Source of the DNA: DASRWD01 sp044507975
Lineage (GTDB): Bacteria; Deinococcota; Deinococci; Deinococcales; Trueperaceae
Length of the DNA: 45,458 nt
Direction: 5' to 3'
Assembly (NCBI GenBank): GCA_044507975.1
Contig: JBIQIQ010000008.1
Coordinates: 1 to 45,458 of the forward strand
The position numbers and the translations under genes were made by a program. Shown here in pieces: positions 8,051-15,384 of this stretch. The stretch's first letter is position 1. Every line of letters starts with the position of its first letter. The notes below the pieces were generated by a model. That model was not told where the DNA came from and ran no database searches. It saw only the letters and a list, made by a program, of their open reading frames with translations.

Positions 8051-8368
8051 ATGTGGGTCTGGACACTCGACGAACGTCTCATCAACATGACCGTGGTGGA
8101 GAGCATCGAGGTGATCGAGGTCTACCCCGACGACGTCGACCCGGCGCAGCTGGAGGCCGGCGCGGCCGAGCCCGACCTCTACGAGCTGGTGGCTGTCACG
8201 ACCGGCGGGGTCGAGTACGTGCTCTTCGACTCCGAGGACGCCGAGGCCGTCTACCAGGCGTTCCAAGCCCTCGCAGCCACGGTCGGCGGGCTGCCAGCGA
8301 CTGCACCGGGCCGCCCGATGTGGGTCGCCGACCTCGTCGCGGCGTCCCAGGGTCGCCTGGACAACTGA
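8051..8368 (+). CDS. Small acidic hypothetical protein, 105 aa
   Basis: I do not recognise this protein. It starts MWVWTLDERLINM and is strongly acidic, with no signal peptide, membrane segment or cysteine. The first 75 residues read like alternating beta strands (a VESIEVIEVYPDD strand and a LYELVAVTTGGVEYVLFD hairpin), followed by a helix (EAVYQAFQALAAT), which suggests a small compact fold. The coding bias, an upstream TATCAT, and a GACGGAGCGCACATC leader with a modest ribosome site support a real gene. It lies alone between the importer operon and pepA. Confidence 0.6.
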   Translation: MWVWTLDERLINMTVVESIEVIEVYPDDVDPAQLEAGAAEPDLYELVAVTTGGVEYVLFDSEDAEAVYQAFQALAATVGGLPATAPGRPMWVADLVAASQGRLDN

Positions 8369-8414
8369 GCGGCTCGTCCCGCAGCGGCCGGCCCCGCGTG
8401 GGCGGCGCCCTGGT

Positions 8415-8420
8415 TAGCAT
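8415..8420 (+). promoter_or_regulatory. Leaderless-type -10 of leucyl aminopeptidase gene
   Basis: TAGCAT is followed by exactly six bases and then the ATG at 8427. Transcription would begin at or next to the start codon. There is no Shine-Dalgarno sequence. Confidence 0.55.
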
Positions 8421-8426
8421 CGGCTC

Positions 8427-10016
8427 ATGTCAGACCAGCACGACCCCTACCAGGCAGTAGCCACGGTCCCGAGCCCAGCCACCGTCCCGCCGACCCTCGA
8501 GGCCGCCTCGGGCCGGCTCGAGGAGTGGGAGGGGGACGCGCTCGTCGTGAACCTCTTCGAGGGCGTCACCTCGCCCGGAGGAGCGACCGGGGCGGTCGAC
8601 TCCGCCCTGAGCGGCGCGGTGTCCGAACTGATCGCCACCGGCGAGCTCACGGGCAGGATCGGCCAGGTCGCCGTGGTCCACACGCGCGGCTCCCTGCCCG
8701 CCCGGCGCGTACTGGTCGTCGGGTTGGGACCCGCAGAGCGCTTCGGGGTCGAGGCCGCCCGGCGCGCTGCGGCGGCCGCGGCGCGGAAGGCGCAGGAGCT
8801 AGGAGTGCGCAGCCTCGCGACGCTCGCGCACGGCGCCGGCGCCGCTGGCCTGGAGCCGCTGCGCGCGGCGAAGGCGACGCTCGAGGGCTCAGGGCTGGCC
8901 GCCTACGACTTCTCCGGCTGGAAGCGCCGCTCCGGCGCGCGCCAGCGGCTCGAGCGCGTCACGCTGCTCGAGGCCGACCCGACGAAGCTCGACGAGCTCG
9001 AGGAGGGGGCGCGGCTCGCACGCGCGGTCGTGGCGGGCAGCTACGTCGCTCGCGACCTCGTGAACACGCCGGCGAACGTCGCCGACCCCGAGTACCTGGC
9101 GGCCGCAGCCGCCTCGCTGGCCGGCGTCGGCGGGGTCGCGGTCGAGGTCTTCGGCCCGACCTGGGCCGCGGAGCAGCGGATGGGGGCGCTCCTGGCGGTC
9201 GCGCGCGGCAGCGCCAAGGAGCCGCGGTTCGTGGTCATCGAGCACAACGCAGGCAGGGACGACCTGCCGACCGTCGTGCTCGTCGGCAAGGGCGTGACCT
9301 TCGACACCGGCGGCTTCTCGCTCAAGACCCGGGACGGCATGGTGCCGATGAAGGCCGACATGGCGGGGGCCGCGGCCGTGATCGGCGCGATGGCCGCGGT
9401 CGCCGAGCTGGGTCTCGAGCTGAGGGTCGTCGGCCTCTGCCCGTGCGTCGAGAACATGGCCGACGGCGGCGCCTACAGGCCGTCCGACGTCATCGTGGCC
9501 AGCGACGGCACCAGCATCGAGGTCCTGAGCACGGACGCCGAGGGCCGTCTCGCCCTCGCCGACGCCCTCGTCTACGCGCGCCGCTACGGCCCGGCGGCGG
9601 TGGTCGACATCGCGACCCTGACCGGCGCCTCGATCGTCGCGCTGGGAGCGGGCGTGAGCGCCTCGCTGTTCGCCAACGACGACGCGCTGGCCTCCGATCT
9701 GGCGCTGGCCGCCGAGGAGTCCGGCGAACGCGTCTGGCGCCTGCCTCTCTACGAGGAGTACGGCAAGGCGATCGAGGGACAGGTCGCCGACCTCAAGAAC
9801 TCGGGCGGCGCGCGCGGAGGCGTCGGCACCTCGGCTGCTTTCCTCGAGGCCTTCGTCGACTACCCATGGGCGCACGTCGACATGGCCGGCATGGAGCTCG
9901 TCGAGAAGCCGGGCGGCAGGACCTACCTCCAGCCGGGCGCGAGCGGATACGGGGTGCGCCTCCTGGTCGAGTTCCTGACGGCCCGGGCCGGCGCCGCGCG
10001 TGGGTCGGGCGCTTAG
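8427..10016 (+). CDS. pepA: Leucyl aminopeptidase (M17 family)
   Basis: A 529-aa cytoplasmic two-metal aminopeptidase that removes N-terminal residues from peptides; members work as hexamers. The N-terminal macro-like domain spans about 1-200 and the catalytic domain about 205-520. Metal and catalytic residues are visible: K288 and D293 in VGKGVTFDTGG, K300, D311 in PMKADMAGAA, and D370, E372 and R374 in TDAEGRL. The usual asparagine of the NTDAEGRL signature is serine here (S368). NSGG and GTSAAFLEAF near 458-475 also fit. The start is supported by a -10 element six bases upstream. The glycosyltransferase-like gene begins 6 bp after the stop, so the two are probably co-transcribed. It may process peptides imported by nearby transporters. 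Confidence 0.93.
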   Translation: MSDQHDPYQAVATVPSPATVPPTLEAASGRLEEWEGDALVVNLFEGVTSPGGATGAVDSALSGAVSELIATGELTGRIGQVAVVHTRGSLPARRVLVVGLGPAERFGVEAARRAAAAAARKAQELGVRSLATLAHGAGAAGLEPLRAAKATLEGSGLAAYDFSGWKRRSGARQRLERVTLLEADPTKLDELEEGARLARAVVAGSYVARDLVNTPANVADPEYLAAAAASLAGVGGVAVEVFGPTWAAEQRMGALLAVARGSAKEPRFVVIEHNAGRDDLPTVVLVGKGVTFDTGGFSLKTRDGMVPMKADMAGAAAVIGAMAAVAELGLELRVVGLCPCVENMADGGAYRPSDVIVASDGTSIEVLSTDAEGRLALADALVYARRYGPAAVVDIATLTGASIVALGAGVSASLFANDDALASDLALAAEESGERVWRLPLYEEYGKAIEGQVADLKNSGGARGGVGTSAAFLEAFVDYPWAHVDMAGMELVEKPGGRTYLQPGASGYGVRLLVEFLTARAGAARGSGA

Positions 10017-10022
10017 GGCGCG

Positions 10023-10826
10023 GTGCGGGGCAGCGGCGAGCGCCTCAACATCGGCCTCCTGCTGACCTACAACGAGGTCGACGTCATCGCGGAGACCCTG
10101 GCTGCGAACACGCCCGGCGTCGACGCAGTGTTCGCGCTCGACGGCTCGGACGACGGCACCTACGACGTGCTGGCCTCGCATCCCAAGGTCGTGGGCCTGC
10201 TGCGCGACGAGGACGTCGCCGGGGCCGGCGGCAGGGTGCGCGACCACCACCGCCAGGCGCTCCTCGACGCGGCTCGCGAGCGGTTCGGCTTCGGCCACTG
10301 GTACACGCTCATGCACGGCGACGAGGTCTTCCACGACGACCCGCGCCGGGTCGTGGCGCTGGCGGAGCGGCAGGGGGCGACGGTCGTCAACTGGGCGGCC
10401 ATGCAGTTCTTCCTCCACGTCTCCGACGAGGGCAAGGACGAGACGGGGCCGGTCCAGGAGCGCGTGACCTGGTACTCGCCGTTCTGGGTCGAGGTCAGGC
10501 AGTTCCGTTGCCGGCCGCAGGCCGCCTACCGCGTCGGGGAGCACGGCAGGGTCGTGCCCCGCGGAGTCGGGCGCAGGACGCTGGACAGGCTACCGGTCCT
10601 CAAGCACTACCCGTTCCGCAGCCGCGAGCAGGCCGCTCGACGCCTGGGCGCGATGAGCGACAGGGGGTTCTCGGGCAGCGACGTCGCGGCCGCTGAGGTC
10701 TACCGGGAGCGCTACGAGCCCCGCTACCGCCAGGTGAGGCGCTTCGACGGCAGCTTCCACGAGCTCGAGATGGACAGGCAAGGCCCGCTCCTGCTGAACC
10801 TGCTGCGGTGGAAGTTATGGACATGA
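10023..10826 (+). CDS. Glycosyltransferase family 2-like protein
   Basis: A 267-aa protein with a GT-A type start: a TYNE motif at 15-18, then ALDGSDDGT (about 38-46), which corresponds to the usual nucleotide-sugar binding VDxGSxDGT. A possible metal motif is HGDE at 98-101. The later half (WTYSPFW-like aromatic segments, LKHYPFRS near 193) resembles small bacterial glycosyltransferases that modify surface glycans. It has no membrane helix or signal peptide. The start is GTG with a weak site, 6 bp after pepA, so it is probably read from the pepA transcript. Donor and acceptor sugars are unknown; glycosyltransferase activity is inferred from the N-terminal motifs only. Confidence 0.65.
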   Translation: MRGSGERLNIGLLLTYNEVDVIAETLAANTPGVDAVFALDGSDDGTYDVLASHPKVVGLLRDEDVAGAGGRVRDHHRQALLDAARERFGFGHWYTLMHGDEVFHDDPRRVVALAERQGATVVNWAAMQFFLHVSDEGKDETGPVQERVTWYSPFWVEVRQFRCRPQAAYRVGEHGRVVPRGVGRRTLDRLPVLKHYPFRSREQAARRLGAMSDRGFSGSDVAAAEVYRERYEPRYRQVRRFDGSFHELEMDRQGPLLLNLLRWKLWT

Positions 10827-10870
10827 TGGGGTCGGCCGGGCGCCACAGCCCGGCGCGGACGGAGGCCAGC

Positions 10871-11437
10871 ATGGAACGACTCGAGACCGCGCTGTTGGCA
10901 GGGGGCTGCTTCTGGTGCCTCGAGGCCGTGTACGACGAGCTGAACGGCGTCACCGACGTCAAGTCCGGCTACGCCGGCGGCGGCGTGCCGAACCCGACCT
11001 ACGAGCAGGTGTGCGAGGGCACTACGGGCCACGCCGAGGTCGTGAAGGTCACCTACGACCCGAGCGTCATCAGCTACCGGGACCTGCTCGACGTCTTCTT
11101 CACGATCCACGACCCGACGACCCTGAACCGGCAGGGCAACGACGTCGGCACCCAGTACCGCTCGGCGCTGTTCACGCTCTCGGAGGAGCAGGACCGCGAG
11201 GCGCGGGAGGCCATAAGGCGCGTGGAGAGCGAGGGCCTCTACCCTGGCCGCGTCGTCACGCAGGTCGAGCCCGCCGGCGAGTTCTACCCGGCGGAGGCGT
11301 ACCACGACGATTACTTCAGCCGTAACCCCTACCAGGCGTACTGCGCCGCCGTGATCGCCCCCAAGGTCGCGAAGTTCCGCAAGCAGCACCTCGAGAGGCT
11401 GAGGCGGAGCAGCCCCGCGCCCGAGCCGGCCGCCTGA
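10871..11437 (+). CDS. msrA: Peptide-methionine (S)-S-oxide reductase MsrA
   Basis: A 188-aa enzyme that reduces methionine-S-sulfoxide in proteins, repairing oxidative damage with thioredoxin as electron donor. The GCFWC catalytic motif is at residues 12-16 (C13 nucleophile). Other family landmarks are GYAGG, PTYEQVCEGTTGHAEVV, FFTIHDPTTLNRQGNDVGTQYRS and the Y(H)DDYFSRNPYQAYC segment, which may carry a recycling cysteine. An in-frame GTG at 10808 exists, but the ATG at 10871 has a GGAGG site six bases upstream and gives the normal N-terminus. A 7-bp hairpin (10835-10854) separates it from the glycosyltransferase-like gene. A strong terminator follows. Confidence 0.95.
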   Translation: MERLETALLAGGCFWCLEAVYDELNGVTDVKSGYAGGGVPNPTYEQVCEGTTGHAEVVKVTYDPSVISYRDLLDVFFTIHDPTTLNRQGNDVGTQYRSALFTLSEEQDREAREAIRRVESEGLYPGRVVTQVEPAGEFYPAEAYHDDYFSRNPYQAYCAAVIAPKVAKFRKQHLERLRRSSPAPEPAA

Positions 11438-11452
11438 GCGCGTAGCCAAGCG

Positions 11453-11482
11453 AGGCGGCCGCACCCGATGGTGCGGCCGCCT
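11453..11482. terminator. Bidirectional terminator between msrA and DUF7662 gene
   Basis: A perfect 13-bp stem (AGGCGGCCGCACC and its complement) with loop CGAT, followed on the plus strand by GGTTCTCT. It sits between convergent stops at 11437 and 11516. Confidence 0.7.
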
Positions 11483-11515
11483 GGTTCTCTCAGAGAGCGC
11501 ACCGCGGTCGCCCCT

Positions 11516-11929
11516 CTAGCGCTGCCTCACGAGGTGGATCAGCTGGCCCTCGAGGTCGACCCTGTCGACCTTCCAGCCCGCGGATATCCAGGCGAGCGCC
11601 TGCGAGTGCGACTCGGTGTTCGCCCACCACGCGCGGTGGTCGTACGCCGACTTCGGGAGCTTGTCCCCCATGATGGTGGAGATCTCGTCGAAGCTCAGCT
11701 CGTAGGTCTTCGTGTCCTTGCCGACGCCCTTGAGATGCTCGTGGAGCGGAGCGTAGCGGCTGGTGCTCGCGAGCTTCTGGCCCTCGGCACGCCGCCTCCG
11801 GCGAGCGCCGCGGCCGGCCGGCGCCTCTTCCTGCTCCTCGGCGCCGCCGGTCATCCAGGATCCCACCATCCGGTAGAACTCCCCGACGCGCTCCTCGGGT
11901 ATCAGCACGATCACTTCGGTCAAAGCCAT
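11516..11929 (-). CDS. DUF7662-like protein, 137 aa
   Basis: The C-terminal half (about 57-133) has the pattern I associate with DUF7662: YAPLHEHLKG, LSFDEISTIMGDKLPKSAYDHRAWWAN, then SQALAWISAGWKVDRVDLE. The function is not established; the conserved aromatic and histidine residues suggest a binding surface. The N-terminal 30 residues (MALTEVIVLIPEERVGEFYRM) look like a separate short element, joined by a basic linker with a run of five arginines (RRRRR). It has no signal peptide or membrane helix. A GGAGAA ribosome site precedes the ATG. The gene is monocistronic, between two terminators. Confidence 0.7.
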   Translation of the reverse strand: MALTEVIVLIPEERVGEFYRMVGSWMTGGAEEQEEAPAGRGARRRRRAEGQKLASTSRYAPLHEHLKGVGKDTKTYELSFDEISTIMGDKLPKSAYDHRAWWANTESHSQALAWISAGWKVDRVDLEGQLIHLVRQR

Positions 11930-12056
11930 CTAGGTTCTCCTGTCGCCCCCTCGACGAACTCCCGTTCGCGAGTGTACACCCTATCGGCCCGATGCAAGAG
12001 CGCATGGCGGTAGTACACCAGCGAACCTCGGCGCACTTCCATGTGCACTCCACAGG

Positions 12057-12088
12057 AACGCCGCCGACCCGTTAAGGCCGGCGGCGTT
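12057..12088 (-). terminator. Terminator downstream of Hsp20 gene
   Basis: A 10-bp stem (AACGCCGCCG / CGGCGGCGTT) with a 12-nt loop begins 24 bp after the Hsp20 stop at 12112. Confidence 0.55.
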
Positions 12089-12111
12089 CGGCTCGCGAGT
12101 TCGTGCGGCGG

Positions 12112-12651
12112 TCAGCTGGCTGGCGCGAGCTCGCGATCGACCGCCTGCTGCTCGGCCCGCTGAGGCTCGGCCTCTTCGACCAAGGCGGGCGACGTACGGC
12201 CGCCGTTGATCGCGATCTTGCGCGCCATCGCCTCGGGAGCCTTGGGCAGGTGCAGGGTCAGGATGCCGTTCTGGACGTTCGCTTCGATGGCGTTCGCGTC
12301 GATGCCGCTCGGCACCGTCACGGTACGGCTGAACTCGCCGCGCGGCATGCCGCGCAGCCAGTAGCGCCGGCCGTCCTCGACGCCCTCGCGGGTGCGACCG
12401 CGGATCGTCACCTGACGGCCCTCCAGGCTGAGGTCGAGGTCGTCGGCCTCCACGCCCGGCACCGCCATCTCGAGCACGACGCCGTCGTCGGTCTCGTACA
12501 GGTCGATGGGCAGCTCGACGCCGATGGAGCCGCGGCCGAGCGCGTTCCACGGCTGCAAGAGCTGCTCGATCTCCTGGAAGAGGTCGCCGAACGCCGGCTG
12601 ACCGAGCAAGCGTGCGCTACGCGGCCTGTTGTACCTAGTGCTGAGGGTCAT
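12112..12651 (-). CDS. Small heat-shock protein, Hsp20/alpha-crystallin family
   Basis: A 179-aa ATP-independent chaperone that holds unfolding proteins. The N-terminal arm contains FGDLFQEIEQLLQPW. The alpha-crystallin domain spans about 50-150: PIDLYETDDGVVLEMAVPGV at its start, SLEGRQVTIRGR in the middle, the GEFSRTVTVPSGID strand and the NGILTLHLPKA signature near its end. The C-terminal extension is long, with an IAINGG segment but no clear IxI/V oligomerisation motif. A strong SD (GGAGGTGAG) precedes the ATG. A near-consensus vegetative promoter lies 60 bp upstream, and I see no CIRCE inverted repeat, so HrcA control is not evident. Confidence 0.93.
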   Translation of the reverse strand: MTLSTRYNRPRSARLLGQPAFGDLFQEIEQLLQPWNALGRGSIGVELPIDLYETDDGVVLEMAVPGVEADDLDLSLEGRQVTIRGRTREGVEDGRRYWLRGMPRGEFSRTVTVPSGIDANAIEANVQNGILTLHLPKAPEAMARKIAINGGRTSPALVEEAEPQRAEQQAVDRELAPAS

Positions 12652-12710
12652 GTCTCACCTCCGACGTGTTCGTTCGGCCACGGCGCGCCAGCGCCGCAGC
12701 TACCTTCTCC

Positions 12711-12739
12711 ATTATGAAACCTGAGCGCCCTACTGTCAA
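12711..12739 (-). promoter_or_regulatory. Near-consensus sigma-70 promoter of Hsp20 gene
   Basis: On the minus strand, TTGACA (12739-12734), a 17-bp spacer, and CATAAT (12716-12711). It matches 11 of 12 consensus bases and is the strongest canonical promoter in the window. The leader is about 55 nt. Confidence 0.8.
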
Positions 12740-12790
12740 GTTACGTGAGCTTGCCGGAGATGCGATCGCGGCCGTGGACCGGCACGAAGA

Positions 12791-12817
12791 AGCCGGCGAG
12801 GTGGCACCTCGCCGGCT
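12791..12817 (-). terminator. Terminator downstream of small membrane protein gene
   Basis: A 12-bp stem (AGCCGGCGAGGT / ACCTCGCCGGCT) with loop GGC is followed on the minus strand by TCTTCGT. It is 39 bp after the stop of the gene ending at 12857 and just upstream of the Hsp20 promoter. Confidence 0.6.
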
Positions 12818-12856
12818 GGCGTTCGATGGTTCCGCTCCGGGAGCAGCGGGCCGTCC

Positions 12857-13345
12857 TCAGCGCAGGAGCTCGGCCACCAGGATCGAGGCGACGCCGACGA
12901 CGGCGAGCAGCGCCAGCGTGCGCGCGACGTAGTGGATGCGCGAGCGGCCGAGCAGCCACTCGAAGAGGTAGTCGTGGCCGCCGTCGTCACCGAGGTTCTT
13001 CGCGAGGATCGTCAGAGGGCAGGCGCGACCGAAGGTGGCGTAGACCACGGCCTCGACTCCGATCATCACCAAGGACAGCACGGTGAAGACGTCGCGGCGG
13101 CCGGTCAGCGCGCAGTAGACGAGGTAGAGCGAGGCGGCCGCCATGGTGAGCACGGCCAGGCTGTGGAACGCCTTGACGAAGACCCGCCAGAAGGTCGTGG
13201 CCGGCCCGGCCTCCGGCCGGGGCAGCAGCCGCAGGGCCAGCGCCATGCCGCGGCCGCGTCCCAGGGGCGCGACGTGGTCCTCCCCCACCGCGACGGCCTC
13301 GGTGGCTGCGGTCAAGCCCGTAGTCGCTTCGTCAGCAGGTCCCAT
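12857..13345 (-). CDS. Small four-helix membrane protein with CPLT motif
   Basis: A 162-aa integral membrane protein. After about 50 polar N-terminal residues come hydrophobic helices near 60-82, 88-108 and 135-160, with a conserved-looking FGRACPLTILAKNLGDDGG segment between them. The CPLT element followed by an acidic glycine-rich loop recalls DUF2784 membrane proteins, but the match is by eye and weak. I cannot assign a function. An in-frame TTG at 13354 directly touches the presumed -10 element, so the ATG at 13345 is chosen. It is divergent from the YgjP-like gene, with only 32 bp between start codons. Confidence 0.65.
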   Translation of the reverse strand: MGPADEATTGLTAATEAVAVGEDHVAPLGRGRGMALALRLLPRPEAGPATTFWRVFVKAFHSLAVLTMAAASLYLVYCALTGRRDVFTVLSLVMIGVEAVVYATFGRACPLTILAKNLGDDGGHDYLFEWLLGRSRIHYVARTLALLAVVGVASILVAELLR

Positions 13346-13354
13346 AGCCAGCAA

Positions 13355-13360
13355 ACGATA
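13355..13360 (-). promoter_or_regulatory. -10 element of CPLT membrane protein gene
   Basis: TATCGT on the minus strand lies nine bases before the ATG at 13345, giving a leader of only about 2-3 nt. It is five bases from the oppositely directed -10 of the neighbouring gene. Confidence 0.45.
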
Positions 13361-13365
13361 GCAGG

Positions 13366-13371
13366 TATGTT
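13366..13371 (+). promoter_or_regulatory. Leaderless-type -10 of YgjP-like gene
   Basis: TATGTT is followed by six bases and then GTG at 13378. This spacing favours the second of two tandem GTG codons as the start. Confidence 0.5.
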
Positions 13372-13377
13372 CGCGTG

Positions 13378-14148
13378 GTGCGCGCCCCGGCCCTGGTCCC
13401 GAGCGAGACGATCGAGGTGGACGGGGTCACCGCGCTCCTCCTGCGCAAGCGCGTGAAGAACGTGACCCTGCGTGTCTACCCTCCCGACGGCCGCGTGGTC
13501 GTCAGCGCGCCGCCGCGCATGAGCGAGCGGGCGGTCGCCGAGCTGGTGCGGGCGCGACGGGATTGGATCGAACGGCACCGCCGCCGGCTCGCGGCCACCC
13601 CCCGCCGCGCACCGCTCCGCTACGTCGACGGGGAACGTCTGTCTGTGCTCGGACGCCCGCACGTACTCAGCTTCGGAGCCGTGCCGTCGGCGGTGGCGCC
13701 CGCCGACCCGCTGCTCCTGTCGGTGCCCGTCAGGCCCGGCGCGGGCCCGGCCGCCCGCCGCAGCGCGCTGATCGAGCGGCTGAGGAAGGTAGCGCAGGAG
13801 GAGTTCACGTCGCTGGTGGCACTTTGGGCGCCCCGACTGGGCGTGGCCACGCCGGAGACGCGCGTGCGGCGCATGACCTCGCGCTGGGGCACCTGTCACG
13901 TGTACGCCGGCAAGGTCTTCCTCAACCTCGCGTTGGTGACGCGTCGGTGGGAGCTGCTCGAGTACGTGGTCGTCCACGAGCTCGCGCACCTCCTCGTCCC
14001 CGACCACAGCCGGCGGTTCTGGAGCGTCGTGGAGCGCCACCAGCCCGACTGGCGGTCCGCTCGGGCCGCCCTGGCGGAGGAGCCGCTGTGGGCCGACCCG
14101 CTCTGGGGACCCTCAGCCGAGGTCGACGAGGTCGAACAGGCCCGATAG
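13378..14148 (+). CDS. YgjP-like zinc metallopeptidase domain protein (DUF45/M48-related)
   Basis: A 256-aa cytoplasmic protein of the YgjP/SprT-like group. Residues 25-60 form the typical N-terminal sheet (RKRVKNVTLRVYPPDGRVVVSAPP). The metal site is HELAH (H200, E201, H204) with a third likely ligand H210 in DHSRRFW, preceded by the family motif RMTSRWGTC and LNLALV. Members are predicted metal-dependent peptidases; a physiological substrate is not known. GTG starts at 13375 and 13378 are possible; 13378 fits the -10 spacing. The 3' end overlaps the convergent FAD oxidoreductase gene by 36 bp. Confidence 0.85.
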   Translation: MRAPALVPSETIEVDGVTALLLRKRVKNVTLRVYPPDGRVVVSAPPRMSERAVAELVRARRDWIERHRRRLAATPRRAPLRYVDGERLSVLGRPHVLSFGAVPSAVAPADPLLLSVPVRPGAGPAARRSALIERLRKVAQEEFTSLVALWAPRLGVATPETRVRRMTSRWGTCHVYAGKVFLNLALVTRRWELLEYVVVHELAHLLVPDHSRRFWSVVERHQPDWRSARAALAEEPLWADPLWGPSAEVDEVEQAR

Positions 14149-15267
14149 CCCGCGCTCGTCGCCGACGGAGGCGGCGACCGCCTCCCGACCGAGGACGGAG
14201 CCGACGACGTTGCCCGTCCCGCTGTAGCCGCCGACAACGACCACGCCGGCCCGCACGCGGGCGAAGACCGGCAACACGCCCAGCGAGTAGCCGACCAGGG
14301 CAGCCCAGCGGTGGGTAACCGGCGCGCTCACGCCCAGCTCCTCGCGCAGGTACGCCTCGAGAAGTCCTTGCACCTCTGCCGAGGGGCGCGCGTCGCGCGT
14401 CCACTCGCGCTCGCCGGCGGCGTCCCTGTACCCACCGAACGCGATGCGCCCATCGGGCAGCTGCTGGTAGTACTCGTAGCCGTAGCGCCGGTACACGGCC
14501 CGGGGCAGCTCCACCTCGCGGGTCGGGGCGGTGGCGAGCATCTGCAAGCGAGCGGTCCTCACGCGCCCCCTCAGCTCTGGCAGCACGGCCTCCAACTCGC
14601 CGTCGACGGCGACCACGACGGCGCCGCAGCTCACGCGCCCACCGAGGCTAGCTACCGCGTCATGCGCGATCTCCGTGGCGGGCGACGCCCCGAAGAGGAG
14701 GGCGCCCTCGTCGAGCGCGAGCCGCGCCAGGCGCCTGGCGCGCGCGAGCGGGTCGAAGACGCGGTCCTGCGGGAAGAGCAGGCCCTCGCCTTCGGGCCCC
14801 GCGTACGGCTCGGCTGGCAGCCCGTCCTGGCGCATGCGCTCGAGCTGCTCGCCGCAGTCGTCGAGCTCCTCGGCCGAGGCCGCGATCCGGAGCGACCCGA
14901 CACGCCTGACCAGGTCGGGTGTGAGCGCCTCCATCGCCGCCGCCTCGTCGAGCGTCAGGCGGTACAGGGCGGCCGCCCGCTCCGCCCCCAGCGCGCGCGC
15001 CGCGTCGTGATGGAAGGCGGCGACGCCTGCCAGGAGGAAGCCGCCGTTGCGACCCGCCGCTCCGGCCGCCACGCCCACGGCGTCGAGCCCGACGACGCGC
15101 AGACCGCGCCGCAGACCCTCACGCACGGCCGCCAGCCCGCTGCCGCCGAGGCCCACGACGCAGAGGTCGGCGGCCACCTCGCCCTCGAGCCGCGGCAGGT
15201 CCAACCCACCCGACCGGTCCCAGACGGGTCCGGTGTCGGGCAGCAGACGGTCGTCCGGGGCCTCCAC
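14113..15267 (-). CDS. FAD-dependent oxidoreductase, DAO family
   Basis: A 384-aa flavoenzyme of the D-amino-acid oxidase/sarcosine oxidase-like family, probably oxidising a secondary or primary amine and making hydrogen peroxide or feeding electrons elsewhere. The FAD-binding GxGxxG motif is in LCVVGLGGSGLAAV (about 35-48), followed by GLDAVGVAAGAAGRNGGF, characteristic of glycine/gamma-glutamylputrescine oxidase relatives. The C-terminal VVVVGGYSGTGNVVGSVLGRE matches the second FAD contact. The substrate is unknown. Longer starts (ATG 15306 or 15300) exist, but GTG 15267 lies exactly six bases after a TATCGT element inside that extension, so it is preferred. The 3' end overlaps the convergent YgjP-like gene. 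Confidence 0.85.
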   Translation of the reverse strand: MEAPDDRLLPDTGPVWDRSGGLDLPRLEGEVAADLCVVGLGGSGLAAVREGLRRGLRVVGLDAVGVAAGAAGRNGGFLLAGVAAFHHDAARALGAERAAALYRLTLDEAAAMEALTPDLVRRVGSLRIAASAEELDDCGEQLERMRQDGLPAEPYAGPEGEGLLFPQDRVFDPLARARRLARLALDEGALLFGASPATEIAHDAVASLGGRVSCGAVVVAVDGELEAVLPELRGRVRTARLQMLATAPTREVELPRAVYRRYGYEYYQQLPDGRIAFGGYRDAAGEREWTRDARPSAEVQGLLEAYLREELGVSAPVTHRWAALVGYSLGVLPVFARVRAGVVVVGGYSGTGNVVGSVLGREAVAASVGDERGLSGLFDLVDLG

Positions 15268-15273
15268 GGCGCG

Positions 15274-15279
15274 ACGATA
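15274..15279 (-). promoter_or_regulatory. Leaderless-type -10 of FAD oxidoreductase gene
   Basis: TATCGT on the minus strand, six bases before GTG 15267. It decides the start against longer in-frame alternatives. Confidence 0.5.
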
Positions 15280-15384
15280 ACCACCCCGCCCTCGGCACAT
15301 GGCCATCACACCCCTCACACCGGTCGCTCGCCGAACATCTCTGCACCGAGACGGCGCGCCGAGAGGCGCCGCAGGAGGGAAGCC

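Noticed and set aside
8525..10696. 723-aa plus-strand open frame over pepA and the glycosyltransferase-like gene
   Set aside because: Arginine-rich out-of-frame reading of two confident genes; it spans their boundary without any domain.
12057..12088. CIRCE-like element for Hsp20
   Set aside because: The inverted repeat lies downstream of the gene and lacks the CIRCE TTAGCACTC core; it fits a terminator.
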